10,617 bases of DNA from Methylomonas sp. (GTDB lineage Bacteria; Pseudomonadota; Gammaproteobacteria; Methylococcales; Methylomonadaceae): contig JALXCS010000365.1 of NCBI GenBank assembly GCA_026990815.1, forward strand, positions 1 to 10,617. Reading direction: 5' to 3'. The position numbers and the translations under genes are program-made. Shown here one piece after another: positions 1 through 6,718 of this stretch (position 1 is the first letter of the stretch; each line of letters opens with the position of its first letter). Under the pieces are notes generated by a model. The model made no database searches. It was given only the letters and a program-made list of their open reading frames with translations, and had not been told where the DNA came from.

Positions 1-751
1 TTGTCTTACTTTGTTTTGTCTCATAAAGTGCTTGATAAACAGCGCCAAGATCGCCGCCACCCGATAAGGGACCAAACCCAAATGTTTTCATGGTGTTGGG
101 AGAGATTTCAGCTTCACTAAAATGAATAGCTTCTGCACTACCCCCTGTTTGAAGAATATTATTGCTGTCAGCAACATTGACGTTAAAATAGGATGCTGCA
201 GGATGGTCTGAGCCATAAAAAACATAACTAGCCCTGCCAGCCCAACCTTCCTTGACTAACCCTGTTGCATTTCCAAACATCCATTGGGCACGCTGGGTGT
301 TGTGGGCAAAAAGTTCAAACGGAACTGGGCCGCCATTTTGCACATCATCAGCAGTAACTGCTTCAACCAAAGTACCTACGTTAGCAATAATCGCTAGTTT
401 TTTTGCTTCAAACAACTGGTGCATTCTGTTCATGTTATTGCGCATTCCATAAGCAAGCGGATTGTTGCCATTTTTATTTTCGTGAATAAACCCAAGTAGA
501 CTCTTATTGGGAAGCGCTATGTTGCTGCGAACCTGATAATAATCGTTGTAACTGGATTGGCTGGTAGGAGCAATCATGTTGAAAACATCTGCACCGCCTT
601 CTAATAGCACACATACAATAGCCTTGTAATCACTACTTGTTTCAGCAGCTTCAACTTGGCTAAGTGAACCCAATATTCCAAAAAAGGGGGAGATGCTGGC
701 CGCTGCAGCCATACTTTGTTGCAAAAATAGTCTTCGGGAATACTTTTTCAT
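1..751 (-). CDS. DUF1501 family protein, Tat-exported (3' end outside window)
   Basis: Partial gene: 250 codons are visible and the frame is still open at base 1. The N-terminus reads MKKYSRRLFLQQ followed by an Ala-rich hydrophobic stretch, which fits a twin-arginine (Tat) signal (S-R-R-x-F-L). The mature part starts with YKAIVCVLLEGGADVFNMI, matching the family hallmark in which a beta strand runs into a G-G-x-D-x-x-N turn. DUF1501 proteins are distantly related to the alkaline phosphatase/sulfatase fold; their biochemical role is not established. They are typically encoded next to DUF1800 proteins, as here. The start ATG lies nine bases past the DUF1800 stop, with AGGAG six bases upstream, so the two are almost certainly cotranscribed. 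Unlike its four upstream neighbours it has no TSP3/dockerin module at its N-terminus; the C-terminus cannot be seen. Confidence 0.88.
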   Translation of the reverse strand, partial: MKKYSRRLFLQQSMAAAASISPFFGILGSLSQVEAAETSSDYKAIVCVLLEGGADVFNMIAPTSQSSYNDYYQVRSNIALPNKSLLGFIHENKNGNNPLAYGMRNNMNRMHQLFEAKKLAIIANVGTLVEAVTADDVQNGGPVPFELFAHNTQRAQWMFGNATGLVKEGWAGRASYVFYGSDHPAASYFNVNVADSNNILQTGGSAEAIHFSEAEISPNTMKTFGFGPLSGGGDLGAVYQALYETKQSKT

Positions 752-757
752 TTTTTT

Positions 758-762
758 CTCCT
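758..762 (-). promoter_or_regulatory. Shine-Dalgarno of the DUF1501 gene overlapping the DUF1800 stop codon
   Basis: On the minus strand the sequence is TAGGAG, then six A, then ATG. The TAG (763-761) ends the DUF1800 gene, and its last two bases form the start of AGGAG. The arrangement suggests translational coupling of the pair and decides the DUF1501 start. Confidence 0.75.
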
Positions 763-2770
763 ATCTTTGCAAAGCATAATCGGGTGAGGTAATGACCAAT
801 CCAATTGCATAACGAGCAAGTGTTTCATTATTTAATGGATTCCCTTCATCATTATTCGTATTTTCAATTGAAATGAGATAATCTTTGATTGCTAGTTTGG
901 TCGCATTGCTCATATTTCCTCCGGTTAGGAGAGTATCAAGATAATCAAGCAAAGCATCATAATTTTTTGATGCTACCCAAGCTGTTTCTTTATCCAAAGA
1001 TAAATTAGCATGAAGGTTAAAAGTCTCATAGATAAAGCCATTTTTATTGATAATTCCCATCAATATATCGTCAATACCTTGCTTTCCGTAGATGCTGATT
1101 TCTGGAGCAACAAGACCAAATTGTTTTAAAGAGAAAGGACCATCATTAGGGGTAAAGTAATTAAACACAGTAAGCGCTTCTAATGGTGCTTCTTGCTTTG
1201 TCATACCGGTGCCATTAAAATTATAAGACTGGTAACGATAGCTTGGTCCTCCTTCGTAGATATTTAGGGTAACTAGGTCATCTTGCGCATGGAATGCTCT
1301 GAAAAGGTGAGTGAAATACAAAAGTGGTTCTTTTAATTTTCCAAACTTATTGGGTATTTTTTGAGCGCCATTGAATGCTTCATCATCCAGAAGAATCGCT
1401 TTTACAACTGCTTTTAGATCTCCTCTAACACCAGATCCATTATTATTAAATGCAGCAGCCACTCGCTGAATATATGCACGAGTTGGATTACTGGTCACCA
1501 ATCTTTGTATTAATCGTTTAGCAACAAACGGCCCCATATTAGGATGCATAAAGAGGATATGGAGTGCTTGATTAATATCATCTTTGGTTGTACCACCAGA
1601 GGCAATGACTTCGGAGTCTTCAAATAAGTGTTTTTCTGATATGTCGTGGTATTCTTCCATTGCTATCATAGGTCGGGTTCTTGAGAAATGGGTAGAGTCC
1701 CCATCACTGGCAAAGAAAAAACCGTTTTGATCTGTTAAACCTGTAAAAACTTTAGCCATTTCCCTGATATCTTGTTGCGTATAGGTCGATATAGGATTTC
1801 CCTCTGAATCCAATTTATTACTTCCATCAGAATTAAGCTGATATAGACCTATTGTAAAAAGCTGCATTACCTCCCGGGCATAATTTTCATCAGGATGTGT
1901 CCGTTTTTCCGGGTCTGCTTTAGCATTACCAAGATAGCTAAGATATATCCCCATACTGGGATGATATGTAACTTCCCGTAGTAGCGTTTCATAATTACCG
2001 AAAGCATTCTTTACAAGAACATCGTAATATGATATCCGGGCATCAGGTTGAGTAATGAGCTTGCCATTGTGCTTTGAAATCACCATAATTTCGCTTAACG
2101 CCAATGCAACTCTCTGGCGCAGTTGGTCTGCACCCTGTGTCACAATATGCCACCAAATATCTCTTTGCATATAGCTAAGAGTATCAGCATGGGTTTTCCA
2201 GTCTTCTGGATGATCTCTTAAGTCAGCCGTTCCGTTAATTCCTTCTGTATGTTCCTCAGCCCAGGCCATGTGATAGCTTGGGGGGTAGAAAAACTGTTCT
2301 TCCAGCCAGCTCTGGTAGCTGCCTAGATTTTGTAAATGCAGAATGTCTTCTTCGGTCGGACCGAACGTTGCCCGTGCTAAAAATCGAGAGGCTTGATGCT
2401 TAGAAATAATAATATTATGATGGATTCCTGATGGACCAGGAGGCTTTCCGAACAAAGTTTTAAAAATACTAAGATCAGCAAAACTAACTCTACCATTACC
2501 GTCTAAATCTGCCTCAGCATTGGTTGTTCCAAACGCGGATCTAAATAAGTTCAGGTCAGCAAAGCTGACGGCACCGTTATTATCCAGGTCGGCATCACAT
2601 ATATTTCCATAGCCATCACCATTACTGTCGCGCTGATCAGGGTTGTTTATTTCAATACAATTATCAAAAATGTTATCAATACCATCATGATCCGTATCCT
2701 GGGCAAATCCCGGGGCTGTGAAAAATAATCCGAGCAGGATTGCTGTAATGTGAAATGTATTGATATTCAT
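761..2770 (-). CDS. DUF1800 family secreted protein with N-terminal TSP3-dockerin module
   Basis: 669 residues from the ATG at 2770. A TTG three codons upstream (2779) is an alternative start; neither has a strong Shine-Dalgarno. Residues 1-23 are a Sec signal peptide ending GFA. A TSP3-like calcium-binding segment follows (about 25-58, DxDxDG...NC...NPDQ...GDGYGNxCD). Two dockerin F-hand repeats lie at about 61-81 and 88-108, both carrying VSFADL, and then PPGPSG. From about 127 to the end is a DUF1800 domain: ARATFGPT near the start, HPDENYARE at 292-300, DIREMAKVFTGL at 334-345, and a C-terminal FVAKRLIQRLV segment. DUF1800 has no established activity; it is usually found beside DUF1501, as here. 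The dockerin module is more diverged than in the other three copies. The gene begins about 40 bases after the hydrolase gene and is probably cotranscribed with it. There is no C-terminal sorting signal. Confidence 0.88.
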   Translation of the reverse strand: MNINTFHITAILLGLFFTAPGFAQDTDHDGIDNIFDNCIEINNPDQRDSNGDGYGNICDADLDNNGAVSFADLNLFRSAFGTTNAEADLDGNGRVSFADLSIFKTLFGKPPGPSGIHHNIIISKHQASRFLARATFGPTEEDILHLQNLGSYQSWLEEQFFYPPSYHMAWAEEHTEGINGTADLRDHPEDWKTHADTLSYMQRDIWWHIVTQGADQLRQRVALALSEIMVISKHNGKLITQPDARISYYDVLVKNAFGNYETLLREVTYHPSMGIYLSYLGNAKADPEKRTHPDENYAREVMQLFTIGLYQLNSDGSNKLDSEGNPISTYTQQDIREMAKVFTGLTDQNGFFFASDGDSTHFSRTRPMIAMEEYHDISEKHLFEDSEVIASGGTTKDDINQALHILFMHPNMGPFVAKRLIQRLVTSNPTRAYIQRVAAAFNNNGSGVRGDLKAVVKAILLDDEAFNGAQKIPNKFGKLKEPLLYFTHLFRAFHAQDDLVTLNIYEGGPSYRYQSYNFNGTGMTKQEAPLEALTVFNYFTPNDGPFSLKQFGLVAPEISIYGKQGIDDILMGIINKNGFIYETFNLHANLSLDKETAWVASKNYDALLDYLDTLLTGGNMSNATKLAIKDYLISIENTNNDEGNPLNNETLARYAIGLVITSPDYALQR
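2427..2700 (-). repeat. TSP3-dockerin module, copy A (in DUF1800 gene)
   Basis: Coding repeat running from the DTDHDG calcium loop to PPGPSG. It is recognisably the same module as copies B, C and D but clearly more diverged (for example NNPDQRDSNGDGYGNICD and GTTNAEADLDGNGR), so it is the oldest copy or one left out of recent homogenisation. Both repeats keep the calcium-ligand pattern and the VSFADL core. Confidence 0.85.
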
Positions 2771-2809
2771 TGTCTTCAAAAATTCTTTACAGCGTTATCT
2801 AAGAACAAA

Positions 2810-4279
2810 TTAGTTACAACAGTAATTTGTTCTATGAGGGTTTAAGTCGCTATCGTTGAATCTAAAACGATAGTTATTTGATGGATCATCATTAATGTTC
2901 AGGTCAGAATATGGGTTGTCACCTGAATAAAATTCAATATTGTTGGTTCTGGTTGTCATGTCGCTATCTGGTAATCCAATATGTTTCCAGACAGTATCAT
3001 TTTCGAAGCTGTATCGCATTAGTGATTCTAATGGCCGGAACAAACCTATTTGTTGTAAAGCATCAAAATAGAAAACACCATTTTCATAACGTGATTTCGG
3101 AGTGCTGTGATTAGATTCGTGAAGTTCATCTCCTGGCAAATAAAGAAATGTTTTGTCAGAATCATTGATATTGGAATTAACTAGATAATCAATGCTAAAC
3201 CGTGGGTCTGTATCCCAGTTGTAGATTCTGTCATTTTCCTTTTCATTATAGGTTTGTACGATCATAGCAGTATTTGCTGGCAGAGTTATCTGCTGTTGAT
3301 CCTGATAAAAAGCAGTGGCGCCAGCAAGCGGAAAAATAAATCGACCTTGTGTTCCCCAGTTATTCAACTCAATGGAAAGATGAAATAAAATACCTGCACC
3401 TAATGAATGGCCCATAAAACCGACTTTACTAGTATCGATTCTAGGGCTAAATCTTGGGTCAGCGACGACTTGTTCAAGTATTTGTTTGATAAGGTCTCTG
3501 CCTGATCCTCGAGTTTCCTCATAAGAAACAAAAACAGCGTTAAAGCCCTGGTTGGCAATGAAATACAGAAGGCTGTAGTACTGTTCAGAAAAATAATGTC
3601 TCCATCCTGAAATAAAGAAAACAGTGGGTCTCGGTCTTATTGTTCCAGAAGGAGTATACATATCAACCTTGAGGCGGACAGTTTCATCATTGCTGCCAAA
3701 ATAGAAACTATTATCGCCTGGGTAGATGTTACCTTTGTTTACAATCTCATTGGGATAGGCAGGATTGTTGATTGAGATTTTATTTACAGTTTCACCTACC
3801 ATTGCTCCATACCATTCTTGGGTGAGTTCAGGAATATTTGCAGGGTCATCGTAGACAGGGTGAGGTATGTCTAGCTCAATTTTAACAGCAGAAGGTCCAG
3901 GCGGCTGTCCAAACAGCGATTTAAAAATATTTAGATCAGCAAAACTAACGGAACCATTACCATCAAAATCTGCATCCTGGTCTGCTGTCCCAAATTTAGA
4001 TTTGAACAGGTTAAGGTCAGCAAAACTTACGGTGCCATTATCATCCAGGTCGGCATCACAAAGATTACCAAAGCCATCGCCGTTAGTATCACGCTGATCT
4101 GGGTTGGGTATTTCTATGCAATTATCTTGTCCGTCATTAATTCCATCAGCATCGATGTCTTCGGCGAAGCTAATTACAGGTAATAAAAATGATATTAGCA
4201 AGGCTGCCGAAACAACTAATTTTACTGTTACTGAATGATTAATGATCTTAAGGTAGTGTTTGAGATATAAGTCAGCCAT
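2810..4279 (-). CDS. Secreted alpha/beta hydrolase with N-terminal TSP3-dockerin module
   Basis: 489 residues. A long basic n-region and hydrophobic stretch (about 17-39, ending ISFA) form a signal peptide. The TSP3-like segment covers about 41-75; dockerin repeats lie at 77-97 and 104-124; the PPGPS linker is at 126-130. The rest is an alpha/beta hydrolase: TVFFISGWRHYF at about 219-230 (strand plus oxyanion region) and GHSLGAG with the nucleophile Ser292 in a GxSxG elbow. His387 or His391 in HESNH is a candidate catalytic His. The fold and Ser elbow suggest an esterase or lipase-like enzyme, perhaps a carbohydrate esterase given the neighbours; the substrate cannot be read. No good Shine-Dalgarno precedes the ATG and no better in-frame start exists. 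An 8-bp tandem repeat lies just upstream. There is no C-terminal anchor. The protein ends in CCN. Confidence 0.85.
   Translation of the reverse strand: MADLYLKHYLKIINHSVTVKLVVSAALLISFLLPVISFAEDIDADGINDGQDNCIEIPNPDQRDTNGDGFGNLCDADLDDNGTVSFADLNLFKSKFGTADQDADFDGNGSVSFADLNIFKSLFGQPPGPSAVKIELDIPHPVYDDPANIPELTQEWYGAMVGETVNKISINNPAYPNEIVNKGNIYPGDNSFYFGSNDETVRLKVDMYTPSGTIRPRPTVFFISGWRHYFSEQYYSLLYFIANQGFNAVFVSYEETRGSGRDLIKQILEQVVADPRFSPRIDTSKVGFMGHSLGAGILFHLSIELNNWGTQGRFIFPLAGATAFYQDQQQITLPANTAMIVQTYNEKENDRIYNWDTDPRFSIDYLVNSNINDSDKTFLYLPGDELHESNHSTPKSRYENGVFYFDALQQIGLFRPLESLMRYSFENDTVWKHIGLPDSDMTTRTNNIEFYSGDNPYSDLNINDDPSNNYRFRFNDSDLNPHRTNYCCN
3889..4165 (-). repeat. TSP3-dockerin module, copy B (in alpha/beta hydrolase gene)
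   Basis: Coding repeat from the DIDADG loop to PPGPS. Bases 3961-4140 match 6241-6420 (copy C) at 164 of 180 positions without gaps, counted by hand. Bases 3967-4086 match 8641-8760 (copy D) at 107 of 120. The longest run identical to copy C is 38 bases. Identity falls away on both sides, in the signal peptide and beyond the linker. Confidence 0.93.
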
Positions 4280-4303
4280 ATTCGGAAAATATTTGTTGTT
4301 AAT

Positions 4304-4335
4304 GTATAAAGGTATAAAGGTATAAAGGTGTAAAA
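4304..4335. repeat. 8-bp tandem repeat upstream of the hydrolase gene
   Basis: Three exact copies of GTATAAAG followed by a variant GTGTAAAA. Read on the minus strand this is an iterated TTTATAC, about 25 bases before the ATG at 4279, so it sits where a promoter or leader would be. Slippage could change spacing there, but no matching -35 element at standard distance is evident. Confidence 0.8.
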
Positions 4336-4429
4336 GCTTAATTATTAAATTGTTTCCAAAGCAAGCAGTACAAACTTATTTTCTTTATTTAAATCGAATG
4401 CTTGATACTTTGTTCTTTAATTGATTGGA

Positions 4430-6502
4430 TCACTTTGTCAGTTTTAAGACCAAATAGCCCTCATTACCGTGCCCAATAGACAGCTTAACTTTGCCGTTAG
4501 TTACATGAATATTACCTGAATTACCAAAAATATCTGTTACCTCTGAAGGGGTGATACCATCGAAACTAATCGTGATAGTTTCATCATTATCACTGTGATT
4601 AGAAATGATTACATAGGAATCTCCCTTATGATCCCTTGTTCCCAGGTTTACATATTCACTCCCTTCAAAATGTGCTTTCCAGTACGTCCAGTGCGGTTCC
4701 CGAATCATTGGGGCAAGAGAATCCAGTTCATCAAAAACCCTAGCAATTTCTGAGCTCCAGACTTGTTGCTGGAAAGGGACTGGGTTATTAATCGGATCAT
4801 TACCATTACCTTCTCCATCACGCCAAACGGCAACAGCTTTACCGCCCTGGATAATACCAAACCATAATGACGGAATAAATTTGTCGCCTAAATAGACTTG
4901 AAGCTGAATAATTGGCGCAGGAAAAGGATGATTATGTGTTACATCCATTATGCTGAGCGTTGCTTTTGGTGCTCCAACATCTGGATTGCCGACACCACCC
5001 ATTCCTACATATGAACCAGTGATATCCATTAATCCGTTCCCATATAGTCTGGACATTCCAAATTGGCCATTTAGATAGAAAATAGGTCTGGCACGTTTAC
5101 CATTACCATCTTGGTCATATTGATCAATGAAATTTGCCCACTCTTGTTTGAATGAATACTCCTGAAGTTTTTCATTTTCATTATCTAGATAATGAAACAG
5201 TCGGGAATAAGGTTTACCTTGGGCTTTGATAAAATTATTTATTTCAATAAAACGTTGCTTTTCTCCAGTCACGATGGAACTATATTCACCTTGAGTACCA
5301 TCGGGTAAGGTGTTACTTTCAGCTCCCATGCCAACAAAAAACTCTAGGCCTGCTGAAAATGCCTCAATGACCTGGTTTACATCGTACATGCTAATTACAC
5401 CATTGAAACCGTGCGTTCTATAGGCATTTAGTTGGGTTCTAAAGTGATTAATGGGTGTCGACTTGCCGCGAGAAATTAATTTAGGGATGATAGGCGTCCA
5501 GATACCTTCTTTATTGACGCTAAAATTTCCAAGTTTATCAACTCGAATATAGTCGCTGTTAAATGTTTTTTTCTCAGTAACGACAGGCTCTCTGGGTGTG
5601 ATTTCCTCAAGGATTTCTATAACCTTGAAGTCATCAAGAAAGACACGGGATGAGCGATCTAGGTTTGAGCCAGTTACTTCAACTGGGCTTGGTTTATAAA
5701 CATCAGTTCCGTGAATAACTCGTGCCACATGACTGTCTGTACTAAATGAATTTGTTGTTGTAAAAGCCCGCCATTTAACTATTCCATTCTCTAATGGAAT
5801 AAATGGTAATAATACCTCTTCCCAGGTGTTCTCTTTGGAAGCATTCCAATATAGTTCATTGCGTCCGGCAATACTGCGAGGGGTAATGCCAATTACAAGG
5901 TTTTGACCATGCGGAAAATGACTTACTTTCATATAGCCACTAAGTAAATATTTTTTGCCTTTTTCCACATAAAACCCTGAAGAAGTTAATGCATGACTCC
6001 AATGGTGGGTAACAATTTCCACACAGCCTGATCCATCATTTTGGTGGGAGTCATCGGCAATATATGCATGCTTAACAGCATTTTCATATCCAGACAAGGA
6101 ATTAAAAACTGGATTTGTCTCCGCAAGTAAATTGGGTAGGCCGTTATCAATAATTCTTTCGCTGATTGCAGCAGGCCCAGGGGGAAATCCAAATAATGAG
6201 GTAAAAATATTAAGATCTGCAAAGCTAACTGATCCATTGCCATCAAAATCTGCGTCCTGGTCTGCCGTCCCAAATTTAGATTTGAACAGGTTAAGGTCAG
6301 CAAAGCTGACGGTGCCGTTATTATCCAAGTCAGCATCACAAAGATTACCAAAGCCATCGCCATTAGTGTCACGCTGATCTGGGTTGGGTATTTCGATACA
6401 ATTGTCTTGCCTGTCATCAATTCCATCATCGTCATTGTCAATTGCAAAAACTGTTGATTGAACAAAAATAAGGACGACAAGTATAAAAGTACGGGTTATC
6501 AT
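4430..6502 (-). CDS. Secreted glycosidase-like protein with N-terminal TSP3-dockerin module and carbohydrate-binding-like domain
   Basis: 690 residues from the ATG at 6502, which has GGAG ten bases upstream. An in-frame ATG at 6526 has no Shine-Dalgarno, so the shorter form is preferred. Residues 1-20 are a signal peptide ending TVFA. The TSP3-like segment covers about 21-55, dockerin repeats 58-78 and 85-105, the PPGPA linker 107-111. Residues about 120-295 look like a beta-sandwich of the CBM4/9 kind (a compact Trp/Tyr-rich domain ending in RVFLDDFKVIE). From about 319, IRVDKLGNFSVNKEG resembles the entry into beta-galactosidase-like TIM barrels; YLDNENEK (438-445) and SLWFGIIQGGKAVAVWRDGEG (about 545-565) lie inside it. 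A small C-terminal beta domain (about 617-690, ending GYLVLKL) is typical of glycosidases. The family and catalytic residues cannot be assigned; a role in polysaccharide attack is inference. No surface anchor. Confidence 0.82.
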   Translation of the reverse strand: MITRTFILVVLIFVQSTVFAIDNDDDGIDDRQDNCIEIPNPDQRDTNGDGFGNLCDADLDNNGTVSFADLNLFKSKFGTADQDADFDGNGSVSFADLNIFTSLFGFPPGPAAISERIIDNGLPNLLAETNPVFNSLSGYENAVKHAYIADDSHQNDGSGCVEIVTHHWSHALTSSGFYVEKGKKYLLSGYMKVSHFPHGQNLVIGITPRSIAGRNELYWNASKENTWEEVLLPFIPLENGIVKWRAFTTTNSFSTDSHVARVIHGTDVYKPSPVEVTGSNLDRSSRVFLDDFKVIEILEEITPREPVVTEKKTFNSDYIRVDKLGNFSVNKEGIWTPIIPKLISRGKSTPINHFRTQLNAYRTHGFNGVISMYDVNQVIEAFSAGLEFFVGMGAESNTLPDGTQGEYSSIVTGEKQRFIEINNFIKAQGKPYSRLFHYLDNENEKLQEYSFKQEWANFIDQYDQDGNGKRARPIFYLNGQFGMSRLYGNGLMDITGSYVGMGGVGNPDVGAPKATLSIMDVTHNHPFPAPIIQLQVYLGDKFIPSLWFGIIQGGKAVAVWRDGEGNGNDPINNPVPFQQQVWSSEIARVFDELDSLAPMIREPHWTYWKAHFEGSEYVNLGTRDHKGDSYVIISNHSDNDETITISFDGITPSEVTDIFGNSGNIHVTNGKVKLSIGHGNEGYLVLKLTK
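6169..6445 (-). repeat. TSP3-dockerin module, copy C (in glycosidase-like gene)
   Basis: Coding repeat from the DNDDDG loop to PPGPA. Between NCIEI and the second VSFADLNIF its protein differs from copy B at a single residue (DNNG versus DDNG), and most of the DNA differences are silent. This points to recent duplication or gene conversion under selection for the protein. Confidence 0.93.
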
Positions 6503-6649
6503 TTCTGCTGTTCTCCGGGTTTTCATTGGATAAATTCTGTAACCAATATTTACATACTGGTTTCCAGGCTAGTGCTGCGGCAATTTAGGATCGATGGACC
6601 ACTAGTATTTTTGTTTGAATTTTAACCTCATCATCAACAAGTAAGGCCA

Positions 6650-6668
6650 GTTTTTATCGCCTAAAAAC
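6650..6668. repeat. Inverted repeat downstream of the 6719-8959 gene
   Basis: Perfect 7-bp arms (GTTTTTA/TAAAAAC) around a 5-base loop, about 50 bases past the stop codon. The stem is AT-rich and no T-run follows on the minus strand, so it is at best a weak terminator. A shorter dyad (ACTATT-A-AATAGT, 6675-6687) lies between it and the stop. Confidence 0.3.
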
Positions 6669-6718
6669 ATCTTTACTATTAAATAGTTGCAGTAATAATT
6701 AGTCCATGGTTGTTGCGC

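Noticed and set aside
252..452. Short plus-strand frame inside the DUF1501 gene
   Set aside because: The minus strand encodes a continuous, family-matching protein through this region.
2911..3114. Short plus-strand frame inside the hydrolase gene
   Set aside because: It is antisense to the hydrolase coding sequence with no supporting motif.
3867..4097. Plus-strand open frame rich in RSAKLT and PLPSKSAS, repeated at 6132-6377, 8469-8654 and 8676-8972
   Set aside because: It is the antisense shadow of the dockerin modules. It recurs only because the modules are repeated, and it has no start site or signal of its own.
4304..4335. Possible CRISPR or phage attachment site
   Set aside because: The units are 8 bases with no spacers, no cas genes and no integrase. 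It is a simple tandem repeat.
5986..6480. Second minus-strand frame of 164 codons overlapping the start of the 4430-6502 gene
   Set aside because: It is a shifted-frame shadow. The real frame there encodes the signal peptide, TSP3 and dockerin repeats.
6540..6600. Possible insertion-sequence end or BIME-like element (CTAGTG...CACTAG around 6570-6605)
   Set aside because: The arms are only six bases, there is no second copy in the window and no transposase, so it cannot be supported.
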